A model generated the notes under the pieces. It was given only the letters and a program-made list of their open reading frames with translations. It did no database searches and was not told where the DNA came from. This document shows, piece by piece, positions 13,588-21,065 of a stretch of 35,344 nt of DNA. How positions within the stretch are numbered: position 1 is the stretch's first letter; every line of letters begins with the position of its first letter. The position numbers and the translations under genes were made by a program. This DNA comes from Holosporales bacterium (GTDB lineage Bacteria; Pseudomonadota; Alphaproteobacteria; BNTO01): assembly GCA_031257795.1 (NCBI GenBank), contig JAIRNW010000011.1, forward strand, positions 1 through 35,344. Direction: 5' to 3'.

Positions 13588-15651
13588 ATGTGCGTTAGAA
13601 AAGTTGTTACAGCCAAAAAATTACTTGGTTTTTTTTACGTTTATAGTGCTCTATCGGGCATGGTTTGCTTTGGGAGTTCTAGTGTTTTGGCGCCTGTTTT
13701 TAGAAGTTTCCAGTCTGCAACAGCTAAACGGCCTGGCGCGTCTACAAAATTGGTCAAGCGCGTATCCGGAAGGCAGCCTGGTGCGCCTGCAAAATTGGTC
13801 AAGCGCGCAGCCAGAGGACAGCCGGAATCTGCCTGGGGACGTTTCCGTGGAGAGATCGATGCCTTGCTAGAAAAAAATCTATCACCTGGGTTGTATAAAA
13901 AAATTAGTGGCAATCCTTATGGGGTTGAAATCGTCATAGGTGGCGTCGTAGTGGCCTTGTCCGTTGTTGCAGTCACTGCGTACAAAATGCTTGCTTCTGG
14001 CAAAAACGTTGTCGTCGCTGCTGAATCTGCGCCAAATTCTCCACATGTGGAAAGTGTTCAGAATATTCGAACGGTGGAGCAAGCGCAAATTCCAGTGGGT
14101 GCCGAGATGGGATCAGCCATACCAGAGTGGTTACCGCTAGGCGACCCTGCAGAAGTTGCGCATGCCTCTTCTGAAACAGAAGTTGTGCGCGCCTCTTCTG
14201 AAACAGAAGTAGCAAGCGGCCAGGCGAAACTTCCGACGCCTGAAGTAGAGCATGGACCTGTTGAACACTCCTCTTCATCAGGCAATGTCACTAAGACGGG
14301 AACAGCTATACCAGAGGCTTTACAGCCAGGCACCCCTGCAGAAGTTGTGCATGCCTCTTCTGAAACAGAAGTAGTGAGCAGCCAGGTGAAACTTCCGCCG
14401 CATGAAGTAGAGTATAGACTTGTTGAAGTCTCCTCTTCATCAGGCGGTGCCCCTGAGTTGGACTCGACATCAGGCAATGACTCTGAGTTGGACTCATCAA
14501 ATGGTGTTTCCACACCAGACGATGCTCCAGAGTCCGATTCGAACAATCCCGATCTCGCCACCACAGGACATGATAGTACGGAGGTAGCGGGCAGCCAGGT
14601 GAAACTTCCGCCGCATGAAGTAGAGTATAGACTTGTTGAAGTCTCCTCTTCATCAGGCGGTGCCCCTGAGTTGGACTCGACATCAGGCAATGACTCTGAG
14701 TTGGACTTGATGTCAAATTTAACGATGAGGCAAGTACAAAATTCAGATGGTGTCTTCTGGACGAGACCAGCTATACAACGGACTCAATGTCTCTTAGGCC
14801 CTGGCTCAAGCCGAACATTTCCCCAGTTAGACAGTGCTCTTAAGTTAAACTCGTCATCAAATGGTGTTTGCTCATCAGACAATGCCCCTGAGTTGGACTC
14901 ATCAAATGGTGCTTCCACACCAGACAATGCTCCAGGATCCAATCTGACGTGGGGTGCTATTGGTAGATGGCTCGTCGCACACATTCCTGGTGCTAGCACT
15001 GTTTTGGAAGTTTTTCTCAATCCCGATTTGGCCTTCGCTAAACATGATGGTGCGGAGGTAGGGAACAGCCCGGTGGAATCTCCGAAGCCTAAAGTAGATG
15101 AACAGGGGTTTTTCAGTTGGTTGTTTACACCAGGTAAGAAAGTGGAACCGATGCTCGTCGGTTGCAAAGTAACAAGCCAGAATGAAGGTAATTGGCATGA
15201 CAACGATAAGGGGCAGAAAGAAGCACTGCCAGCTACTGCCTCGCCAACTCCAGAACCGGTTGTAGCGGGGGGTGGGGAAATCGTAGCCCCGGGAAATAAT
15301 GGGGGCCAGCAGGATTTCTCTGAGACACCGTCATTTGCTTCTCTCGTTAACCCGTTTTCTGAGTGCGCAGAAAAGACTGATTACAATCAACGTAGTTGTT
15401 ATACAGATAAGTTTGAAGAAGACCCTGAAGGAGGAGAGCAAGCGTGTCGGTTTTTTAGGGCTGGCCTAGATACTAGTGCTGACGGGCTGTATATGACTGG
15501 TCATTGTGCAGGTCTTGGGCGTGGTGGCGAAGTAAATCATCAACAAGCTCTTGAGTTTTTTAATCGATCTCACTCACTCGGAAACTGGGCAGCTACGATT
15601 AAGATGGGCTCAGTTCCAGAGAATGAGAGACGAAAGTTCTTCAATGAGTAG
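13588..15651 (+). CDS. Large repeat-rich secreted protein with a Sel1-like C-terminus
   Basis: A 687-aa protein. The ATG has GGAGAGGG 8 nt upstream. It has a basic N-terminus plus hydrophobic stretch (KKLLGFFYVYSALSGMVCFG), a 15-aa tandem repeat around RPGASTKLVKR / QPGAPAKLVKR, and a second membrane segment (VEIVIGGVVVALSVVAVTAY, about 112-132). A long acidic Ser/Glu/Val-rich region follows with many repeats: an exact 117-nt duplication encodes QVKLPPHEVEYRLVEVSSSS and following. The last ~90 residues (ACRFFRAGLDTSADGLYMTG, HCAGLGRGGEVNHQQALEFF, NRSHSLGNWAATIKMG) follow the Sel1/TPR-like pattern, a possible protein-binding platform. The repeats and the secretion signal suggest a surface or host-interacting protein. 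No characterised family was recognised. Confidence 0.75.
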   Translation: MCVRKVVTAKKLLGFFYVYSALSGMVCFGSSSVLAPVFRSFQSATAKRPGASTKLVKRVSGRQPGAPAKLVKRAARGQPESAWGRFRGEIDALLEKNLSPGLYKKISGNPYGVEIVIGGVVVALSVVAVTAYKMLASGKNVVVAAESAPNSPHVESVQNIRTVEQAQIPVGAEMGSAIPEWLPLGDPAEVAHASSETEVVRASSETEVASGQAKLPTPEVEHGPVEHSSSSGNVTKTGTAIPEALQPGTPAEVVHASSETEVVSSQVKLPPHEVEYRLVEVSSSSGGAPELDSTSGNDSELDSSNGVSTPDDAPESDSNNPDLATTGHDSTEVAGSQVKLPPHEVEYRLVEVSSSSGGAPELDSTSGNDSELDLMSNLTMRQVQNSDGVFWTRPAIQRTQCLLGPGSSRTFPQLDSALKLNSSSNGVCSSDNAPELDSSNGASTPDNAPGSNLTWGAIGRWLVAHIPGASTVLEVFLNPDLAFAKHDGAEVGNSPVESPKPKVDEQGFFSWLFTPGKKVEPMLVGCKVTSQNEGNWHDNDKGQKEALPATASPTPEPVVAGGGEIVAPGNNGGQQDFSETPSFASLVNPFSECAEKTDYNQRSCYTDKFEEDPEGGEQACRFFRAGLDTSADGLYMTGHCAGLGRGGEVNHQQALEFFNRSHSLGNWAATIKMGSVPENERRKFFNE
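14378..14707 (+). repeat. Exact 117-bp direct duplication inside the repeat protein gene
   Basis: 14378-14494 and 14591-14707 appear identical over 117 bp. The starts are 213 bp apart, a multiple of three, so the frame is kept. Identity at synonymous sites means the duplication is recent or kept even by gene conversion. Smaller duplications lie upstream, including 27-bp units encoding ASSETEVV near 14158-14212. Confidence 0.9.
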
Positions 15652-15714
15652 CCTTACGAGTGAAAATTTTGATGAGCGGTTTGGATTGTGCTCTCTTTGT
15701 GACTGGTTATAAGT
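15652..15714. repeat. Short palindromic-element remnant between convergent genes
   Basis: The 63-bp gap between the repeat protein gene and the ABC permease gene contains TCTTTGTGACTGGTTATAAG (about 15696-15715). It combines the TTTGTGAC end and the GTGACTGG-TTATA end of the palindromic elements. No core is left. Confidence 0.5.
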
Positions 15715-16794
15715 TTAGTTCAGCGTGATCTTGAACCTCGAGAACGAGCACAGCGCTATGAACAAGGTGGCGGCGAGTATCGCCAAGCAATGCTGCGTGA
15801 CGTATACAGCGTCGCCGCCTTTAAGCAAAATATTGCGCACCAAGAACGTGTGGTGCGCCAGCGGATTGGCGTACGCAACCCAGCGCAACCACACAGGCAT
15901 GTTGTCTATCGGGAAAAAGGACCCAGACAGCATCATGAGCACGAAAATAACAATAAAGCTACACAGCATTGATTGCTGTTGATTCTTCACGAAAGTGGAC
16001 ATCAAAAGCCCGAGCGTCACCGCGCAAATCACATACAGCAAGTTCTCCACAAGAAACACAAAAAAATTCCCGCGGAATGGAAGGTCAAAGAAAAGCATTC
16101 CGGCGATCAGCACAACAAAAGTGTTGAATAGCCCTATCATGGCAAACGGGATTGTTTTCCCAAGAATTATGTCTCTTCGCTTAATCGGCGCAGAAATGAT
16201 CGTCTCAAACGTCCCGCTCTCCCTCTCTTTCGCTATCGACGTACAAGTCAGCATCATAACCAGAATCGTCAGGATCATCGCAATAATCCCAGGAACAATA
16301 AATGTCGTCGTCTCAAGGGCCGGGTTGTAAAGCGGGCGCGTGACAATGTGTATTGGGCTGCTGCCATTCTGCCAGCAAACGTTATGAACAATGCTCTGTA
16401 TATAGCCGTCAATAGCCCTCGCCCGCAAAACATTCGACGCATTGATCAGGAGCTGCAGCTTCCCGTCCCCGCGCCCAACCGCCTTCGTCGCGCCGCCCTC
16501 TGGCGCAACTATGACGGCGTCAACCTTCCCACTCAAAATCGCTTGCTCCGGCGCGACATCGGACGTGTCGACAGGAAGGAACCAGCGCGACGCAATCGCT
16601 GACCTGTAAATGTCCTGCGCAATAACGTCTCTTGGCTGGAAATACGCGCCGAGTCTTATGTTGATGACGTCGTTGGTTATGGCGTAGCCAAACACCAATA
16701 TCTGTATCACAGGCGTTAGCAATACCATCACGCCTAGGCGCGGGTCTCGCAGCGTTTGTATAATTTCTTTTTTGATGAATCCGCGTAAGATCAT
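15715..16794 (-). CDS. ABC-2 type transporter permease (distal)
   Basis: A 359-aa inner-membrane permease of the YbhS/YbhR kind. It has an N-terminal membrane segment (GVMVLLTPVIQILVFGYAIT), a large extracytoplasmic domain (about 45-165), then five membrane helices with the ABC-2 motif SIAKERESGTFETIISAPIK. The start is set at 16794, where ATG overlaps the stop of the upstream permease as ATGA; a longer frame would reach back into that gene. It is the third gene of an ATPase-permease-permease operon. The substrate is unknown; relatives are linked to drug or lipid export. Confidence 0.88.
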   Translation of the reverse strand: MILRGFIKKEIIQTLRDPRLGVMVLLTPVIQILVFGYAITNDVINIRLGAYFQPRDVIAQDIYRSAIASRWFLPVDTSDVAPEQAILSGKVDAVIVAPEGGATKAVGRGDGKLQLLINASNVLRARAIDGYIQSIVHNVCWQNGSSPIHIVTRPLYNPALETTTFIVPGIIAMILTILVMMLTCTSIAKERESGTFETIISAPIKRRDIILGKTIPFAMIGLFNTFVVLIAGMLFFDLPFRGNFFVFLVENLLYVICAVTLGLLMSTFVKNQQQSMLCSFIVIFVLMMLSGSFFPIDNMPVWLRWVAYANPLAHHTFLVRNILLKGGDAVYVTQHCLAILAATLFIALCSFSRFKITLN

Positions 16795-17906
16795 TTTTCC
16801 AAAGTCCTCTTGAATTTTTGTACACACAAACTGACGATGAGGCAAACATTTGCCAGCAAAGCGGAGAAAGGGAGCCACAGATTCGCTATTGAAGACCCTT
16901 TGAGGAATTGGTCCCTTGCTATATCAACAAACCACTGTGCCGGGAAAATCGTTGCTATCCACCTACACACAACGTGCATCTGCTCTAATGGGAAGATGAA
17001 GCCGGAAAAAAGCATCGAAGGCATCAAGCCTAGCACCATGGCGACCTGCACTGCGGCCTGTTGGTTGCGGACCACTGTTGAAACTAACAAACCAAGCCCC
17101 AAGTAAGACAACAAAAACAGCAAAGCCCCTAAGCCAAAAACCCAGTGCGAGCCCACGAAAGGCAGGGAATACACGATGCGGGCGATCAGATACACAACGA
17201 AAACGGAAAAAATTCCTAAGAAGGCATACGGAATAATTTTTCCGCAGACTATTTCTATTGGACGGACGGGTGTTGAAAGGAGTAATTCCATAGATCCGCT
17301 CTCCCACTCCCTTGAAATCGTTAGCGCCGTTAGTAGAATCGACAGAATGGCCATGATAACAGCGGTTAGCCCCGGCACGATAAACCATTGCGAACTCAAC
17401 TCCGGATTAAACAAAAATCTGCTCTCCACTTTCAGCGGCGCTTTTATGCTTCCGCCTTTATAGATCTCTTTGATTATTTTTTCTTGTATGAGGCCGATGT
17501 AGCCAGCAATCGCGCCAACTGAGGAATTGTCCGTTCCATCCAAAAGGACCTGTACGTGGCTGGGGCATCGCCCGGAAAGATTCATCTCGAACGTTGGCGG
17601 GATAACGATCAGGGCGCTGGCCCGCTCCCTTTCCATCCTTTGATTCCCCTGCAAGACGCTGTCAACCGGCTCGAGCTTAAAATATTGTGAGCTGCCAAGC
17701 ATACGCAAGAGCATCCTGGATGACTGCGAGTGGTCTTGGTCAACGTAGGCGGTGGGGACTTTTTGCACGTTAAATTCAATGGCGTTTCCAAAGATCAGCA
17801 CCATAACAACCGGCATCACTAACGCCATGATAATCGTGAATGGATCGCGTAATATGTGAAAAACTTCCTTTTTCAAAATCGAAAAAACGCGACGACGACT
17901 GACCAT
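16791..17906 (-). CDS. ABC-2 type transporter permease (proximal)
   Basis: A 371-aa permease homologous in layout to its downstream neighbour. It has an N-terminal KKEVFHILRDPFTIIMALVM segment (RDP is typical of YhhJ/YbhS-type permeases), an extracytoplasmic domain with VDQDHSQSS, then helices preceded by TISREWESGSMELLLSTPVR. The ATG at 17906 lies about 30 bp after the ATPase gene. Its stop overlaps the start of the next permease by the ATGA arrangement, so the two are translationally coupled and probably form a heterodimer. Confidence 0.9.
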   Translation of the reverse strand: MVSRRRVFSILKKEVFHILRDPFTIIMALVMPVVMVLIFGNAIEFNVQKVPTAYVDQDHSQSSRMLLRMLGSSQYFKLEPVDSVLQGNQRMERERASALIVIPPTFEMNLSGRCPSHVQVLLDGTDNSSVGAIAGYIGLIQEKIIKEIYKGGSIKAPLKVESRFLFNPELSSQWFIVPGLTAVIMAILSILLTALTISREWESGSMELLLSTPVRPIEIVCGKIIPYAFLGIFSVFVVYLIARIVYSLPFVGSHWVFGLGALLFLLSYLGLGLLVSTVVRNQQAAVQVAMVLGLMPSMLFSGFIFPLEQMHVVCRWIATIFPAQWFVDIARDQFLKGSSIANLWLPFSALLANVCLIVSLCVQKFKRTLEK

Positions 17907-17936
17907 TTATCTGTTCCCTTCTACCATTACGCCTTT

Positions 17937-18869
17937 TTATCTATCCCCTTCCACCAATTGTACGAAAACGTCCTCCAAAGATGGAGTAACATTTTCCACA
18001 TTTGCAATTGTCTCAAAATCGCCCATGCTTTGCCCATCTTTTGGGATCACGTGGAAGTGTATTCCGTATGGCTTAAAGAGGTCGCATTTTTGTGAGAAAT
18101 CACGGATTTGTTCCTTTGTTAGCTCGTTTTTCGGCGTTATGCTGTATATCTGTTGTTTAAATGTGTTTTGCTTCAGCTCTTGCCCGCTTCCAACGGCAAT
18201 AAGCTCCCCAGACCGCATCAGCGCTATCCTATTACAATTCTCCGCCTCGTCCATATAATGTGTTGTGACGAAAACGGTTTTGCCAATTTCCGTCAGCCTT
18301 TTTATGAGGGCCCAGAATTGGGCGCGCGATGCTGGGGAGACGCCGGCGGTTGGCTCATCAAGCACGACGAGCGTTGGGTTGTGGATGAGCGCGGCGACAA
18401 GGGCGATTTGCTGCTTAATGCCGCTTGGGAGATCGGCGACGAGATCAGACTCGTCTCGGTCTATTTTGACGAGCTCGAAAAGTTCGCTCTTGTTCTTTTG
18501 CATTGTTTTCCTTGGAACTTTGTGGATGGCCGCGGCGAAAGCCAAATTTTCTTTTATTGTTAAGTCGTTATATAGCGTAAATCTTTGCGACATGTAACCA
18601 ACTTTTGATTTTATGATGTCCTCTTTTCCGGGAATAAAATGCTCATTGTCGACGATTACTTCGCCGCTGGTTGCGCAGAGAAGGCCGCAGATCACACGAA
18701 TTGTTGTTGTTTTTCCGGCTCCGTTAGCGCCTAAAAAGCCGAAGATCTCTCCCTTGTTTACAAAAAAAGAGACGTCTTTCACTGCAAAAAACGAGCCGAA
18801 AACGACATTAAGATTTTTCACTTCAACTATGTGATAGGAATTCGCATTAGCAGCGTTTACATTGCTCAT
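17937..18869 (-). CDS. ABC transporter ATP-binding protein (ABC-2 exporter)
   Basis: A 310-aa ATPase that would drive the two downstream permeases. Walker A is GANGAGKTT (47-55), the Q-loop is MSQRF (Gln95), the signature is LPSGIKQQIALVAAL (the family's LSGG box is degenerate, as is common in this group), Walker B is VVLDEPTAGVSP and the H-loop is VTTHYMDEAE. The ATG at 18869 has GGAG 9 nt upstream; an in-frame GTG at 18887 would add six residues. The C-terminal ~80 residues form the extension usual for YbhF/CcmA-type exporters. A palindromic element abuts the ribosome site. Confidence 0.93.
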   Translation of the reverse strand: MSNVNAANANSYHIVEVKNLNVVFGSFFAVKDVSFFVNKGEIFGFLGANGAGKTTTIRVICGLLCATSGEVIVDNEHFIPGKEDIIKSKVGYMSQRFTLYNDLTIKENLAFAAAIHKVPRKTMQKNKSELFELVKIDRDESDLVADLPSGIKQQIALVAALIHNPTLVVLDEPTAGVSPASRAQFWALIKRLTEIGKTVFVTTHYMDEAENCNRIALMRSGELIAVGSGQELKQNTFKQQIYSITPKNELTKEQIRDFSQKCDLFKPYGIHFHVIPKDGQSMGDFETIANVENVTPSLEDVFVQLVEGDR

Positions 18870-18882
18870 AATATAACACTCC

Positions 18883-19050
18883 GTCACAGAAAGCCTGCGT
18901 GCTGCTAGCTCGAGTCAGCACCCGAACAAAGCCTGCGGACACATCGCTCGAACCAACGCCCAGACAAAGCCTGAGACTTGCCGTGGGCTCGGGACTGCCT
19001 TATCATAGCACGGTTCTATACCTGTGCTACGTCGCAATTCTTTTTGTGGC
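18883..19050 (-). repeat. Palindromic element between pgpA and the ABC operon (long form)
   Basis: The ends are GTCACAGAAAG (18883) and CTTTTTGTGGC (ending 19050), an imperfect inverted repeat. Read on the minus strand it starts GCCACAAAAAGAATTGCGAC. The right half carries two versions of the GCAGGCTTTGTTCGGG-type block, so it looks internally duplicated. It fills the gap from the pgpA stop to the ATPase ribosome site. Confidence 0.75.
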
Positions 19051-19063
19051 TTGGGACATAAAA

Positions 19064-19615
19064 CTAGAAGAACTTCGTTATAGCCATCATTATAAGTTTA
19101 ACAACAACTCCAGCGCAAAGTCCGGCTAGGATATCGTCGAACATTATGCCCAGGCTACGCAGGCCTTCCTTTTGGCTTATTTTCTTTTCGATTTGCCGTA
19201 TTGGCCATGGTTTCAGAATATCGAACAATCTGAAAAAGGCAAAGCACAGCAGCATTTTGGGAAGGCTGATGTACTCCGACGCTGCTGGAATGGCCAGCGC
19301 TATCAGCTGCCCAACAACCTCGTCTATGATCACGTATGGTGGGTCGGTGTCGTATTTTCCGGAGTGTTTCGTAGTCACGAGCTTGTTGCCGCAGCTAATG
19401 TTTTTTAGAACAACCTCAAGAGCAATCAGCGAAAGTGAAAACAAAACGAAGCAGATCACGAGCAACACTGGGCGCAAGTAGTGCGTGTGGTTGAGGGCTA
19501 CGGCTATGCAAACCCCAACAAAACTCCCAACTGTCCCCGGCATCACAGGCACAAAACCTAGCCGAAAAACAGAAACAAACGTTAAAGCGACTCCGCGCCT
19601 CGCTACAACTCCCAT
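19064..19615 (-). CDS. pgpA: Phosphatidylglycerophosphatase A
   Basis: An inner-membrane phosphatase making phosphatidylglycerol from its phosphate ester. It has 183 aa. Family blocks are present: PVMPGTVGSFVGV near residue 24-36, DPPYVIIDEVVGQLIAL (acidic metal-binding residues), FFRLFDILKPWPIRQIEK and GIMFDDILAGLCAGVV (acidic pair). Four hydrophobic segments fit the family topology. The ATG at 19615 has GGAG 4 nt upstream. It is followed by the palindromic element and the ABC operon, so it may be read with them. Confidence 0.94.
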   Translation of the reverse strand: MGVVARRGVALTFVSVFRLGFVPVMPGTVGSFVGVCIAVALNHTHYLRPVLLVICFVLFSLSLIALEVVLKNISCGNKLVTTKHSGKYDTDPPYVIIDEVVGQLIALAIPAASEYISLPKMLLCFAFFRLFDILKPWPIRQIEKKISQKEGLRSLGIMFDDILAGLCAGVVVKLIMMAITKFF

Positions 19616-19700
19616 AAGACTCCGTCCATAGGTCTATTCCTTAAGAACACACTAAATTATATACACAGTTACAACACTTTGCGTATACCCAGCCACCGAA

Positions 19701-19743
19701 AATTGCGATCGTTTGTAGCAATCTGCGACCGCAATTATACACA
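19701..19743. promoter_or_regulatory. Inverted repeat with adjacent TTATACACA between pgpA and rpmH
   Basis: AATTGCGATCG (19701-19711) and CGACCGCAATT (19726-19736) form an inverted repeat with one mismatch. TTATACACA (19735-19743), one base from the DnaA-box consensus, directly follows. A related TATACACA lies near 19659-19667. It sits in the divergent promoter region of pgpA and rpmH and could be an operator or a transcribed hairpin. There are too few boxes to call an origin. Confidence 0.4.
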
Positions 19744-19818
19744 GCTAACCTGACATAGCGGATTTTTGCAGTGACTGGAAATTATCATTTATTTATGTGG
19801 ATCGGAACTTTTTGTGAC

Positions 19819-19847
19819 TTGGTTATCCCTGCCTTTTTATGTTATAC
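19819..19847 (+). promoter_or_regulatory. Probable promoter of rpmH-rnpA
   Basis: TTGGTT (19819-19824) and TTATAC (19842-19847) are separated by 17 bp. They lie 32 bp before the rpmH start, whose ribosome site is AGGGAGAGG. The -35 region overlaps the CTTTTTGTGACTTGG remnant of a palindromic element end (about 19808-19822), so the element may have supplied it. Confidence 0.45.
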
Positions 19848-19879
19848 ACTAGCAATATCGTCAGGGAGAGGTAGGGCGT

Positions 19880-20014
19880 ATGAAGCGTACATTTCAACCA
19901 AGTATTCTAGTGAGAAAGCGGCGGCACGGCTTTAGAGCCAGGATGTCTACACCAGGTGGGCGCCTTGTGTTGTCCGCGCGTAGGGCCAAGGGGCGGCGGC
20001 GTTTGGCTGCGTGA
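19880..20014 (+). CDS. rpmH: 50S ribosomal protein L34
   Basis: A 44-aa, very basic protein starting MKRTFQPSILVRKRRHGFRA and ending in KGRRRLAA. It matches the universal L34 pattern (KRTFQPS..RKR.HGFR.RM.T..GR.VL..RRAKGR.RL) along its whole length. AGGGAGAGG lies 6-14 nt upstream of the ATG. rnpA follows after 7 bp, the usual pairing. Confidence 0.98.
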   Translation: MKRTFQPSILVRKRRHGFRARMSTPGGRLVLSARRAKGRRRLAA

Positions 20015-20021
20015 TTTAATT

Positions 20022-20834
20022 TTGAAGCTCGTTACATTAAGAAAACGCTCCGACTTCCTTGCGATGGCGAAGTGGGGTGTTTTCATCCGCGGAGGCGGAG
20101 TTCTCTTGCAGATTTGCAGGGCTCGTTTCGTGCCGAGGAGGCGTGCTGCCTGGAGCGCGGGTGGAGGTGCTTTTGAGAAAGGAGATTCTGAAACCGAGCC
20201 GCCTCTGCTTTTTTACGGGATAACAGCCAGCAAGAAAGTAGGAAATGCAGTAATCAGGAATCGCGCCAAACGCCGCCTCTTGGCACTCGTTAGGACGGAA
20301 CTGGCTCTGAATGTCGAGCAAAACGGGCATGGTGCCGGTGAGGCCCACTCAACTTCCCTGCCAACCCCCGCATGCGCTTGGCACAACCCCCAGACTTGCC
20401 CAGTCACCGAAAGAATTGAAGGCAGAGAACATGTAGTGCAACGTACTGCTCAATCCGAGCAGCACCGGGCTTCAGGCAAAGCCGCCGACTTTGTTGTGGA
20501 GCCGTTCGACGAACCCGCAAACTTTCGAGGGCTGGGTATAAGTAAAAATTTTGTTTTCTTGTCACAAAAAACAATAGAAGGAATTCCGTGGGGCTCCAGA
20601 AAAAAAGCAGACTTTGTCGGGGGCCCGGTTCGACGACCCAACAAACTTTTGTGGACTGGGTATAGAGGACTGGCTTTCGTTTTTATTGCGACAAAACAAA
20701 CCCCAGAATTAGAGTGGAAAAAGCTCAAAGGCGAGTTTTGCCGAGAAATTCGTGAAGGTCTTTGTAAGATAGGGCAGGGGAAAGACTCATTTCGAAAGCC
20801 TCAGAATCAAAGCTTTAGCCGTATTCGCGGCTAG
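20022..20834 (+). CDS. rnpA: Ribonuclease P protein component with a ~109-aa repeat-encoded insertion
   Basis: The protein subunit of RNase P, which supports 5' processing of tRNA precursors. From the TTG at 20022 (LKLVTLRKRSDF) it has 270 aa against about 115-130 normally. The first part holds the RNA-binding signature KKVGNAVIRNRAKRRL (71-86). The native last strand and helix resume at YRGLAFVFIATKQTPELEWK (~214). Between them, residues ~104-213 are encoded mostly by two palindromic elements (20403-20535 and 20561-20656), both read in frame without a stop. An upstream GTG at 19956 lies inside rpmH and is less likely. All conserved motifs are kept, so the protein may work with the insertion looped out. 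Confidence 0.9.
   Translation: MKLVTLRKRSDFLAMAKWGVFIRGGGVLLQICRARFVPRRRAAWSAGGGAFEKGDSETEPPLLFYGITASKKVGNAVIRNRAKRRLLALVRTELALNVEQNGHGAGEAHSTSLPTPACAWHNPQTCPVTERIEGREHVVQRTAQSEQHRASGKAADFVVEPFDEPANFRGLGISKNFVFLSQKTIEGIPWGSRKKADFVGGPVRRPNKLLWTGYRGLAFVFIATKQTPELEWKKLKGEFCREIREGLCKIGQGKDSFRKPQNQSFSRIRG
20403..20535 (+). mobile_element. Palindromic element 1 inside rnpA (long form)
   Basis: It starts GTCACCGAAAGAATTGAAGG, has AACGTACTGCTCAATCCGAG in the centre, then GCACCGGGCTTCAGGCAAAG, CCGCCGACTTTGTTGTGG and TTCGACGAACCCGCAAACTT. It encodes the peptide VVEPFDEPANFRG, which uses a different frame from the acs copy (DSTNQQTFCD). Confidence 0.85.
20561..20656 (+). mobile_element. Palindromic element 2 inside rnpA (core-deleted)
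   Basis: The left end is GTCACAAAAAACAATAGAAGG. The right half is GGGGCTCCAGAAAAAAAGCA, GACTTTGTCGGGGGCCCGGT and TCGACGACCCAACAAACTTT, ending TGTGGAC. The central GTAC palindrome is missing. The peptide GPVRRPNKLLWTG shows a third reading frame. Confidence 0.85.
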
Positions 20835-20903
20835 TTTTCTCACCCCCGGATTTCGCACCGTATTAACAAAAGTTTTCCAGAAAGAACACGATGTGTATAT
20901 ACT

Positions 20904-20991
20904 CATCTCACCTGGCTCTCAGGAATTTTTTCTAAGTGAATCGCGGTCTACGAGTCGAAAAAATCCTGGTTTTCATGTTCGAAATGTATAG
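20904..20991 (+). repeat. Third repeat family, copy 1
   Basis: This stretch contains CATCTCACCTGGCTCTCAGG, then GAATCGCGGTCTACGAGTCG and AATCCTGGTTTTCATGTTCG, ending AAATGTATAG. It matches the reverse complement of 28254-28345 along its length with scattered differences. It shares no core with the other elements and no strong inverted ends were seen. It lies between convergent rnpA and era. Confidence 0.85.
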
Positions 20992-21017
20992 TATCTGTAG
21001 TATACGTGTCAAGATGG

Positions 21018-21065
21018 GGAAATTAGCTGTGATTGGCTATATTCAACGGGTTTTTGTGACTTAAC
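21018..21065. repeat. Nested palindromic-element ends at the era stop
   Basis: The stretch AGCTGTGATTGGCTATA, TTCAACGGGTT, TTTTGTGAC joins three different terminal motifs seen elsewhere: TGTGATTGGCTATA (22859/13273 type), CAACGGGTT (1872 type) and TTTTTGTGAC (acs type). The era stop codon (21023-21025) lies within it. It looks like repeated insertion or excision at one spot. Confidence 0.6.

Noticed and set aside
14058..14690. A long minus-strand reading frame with repeats opposite the large repeat protein
   Set aside because: It mirrors the biased, repetitive codons of the plus-strand gene, which has the promoter, ribosome site and signal peptide. The antisense product has no recognisable feature.
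19616..19879. A chromosomal replication origin
   Set aside because: Only two near-matches to the DnaA box and no clear unwinding region; kept only as a low-interest observation.
19956..20021. A longer rnpA starting at GTG 19956
   Set aside because: It would start inside rpmH; the added residues (MGALCCPRVGPRGGGVWLRD) are rpmH read out of frame, and the RnpA family begins near LRKRSDF.
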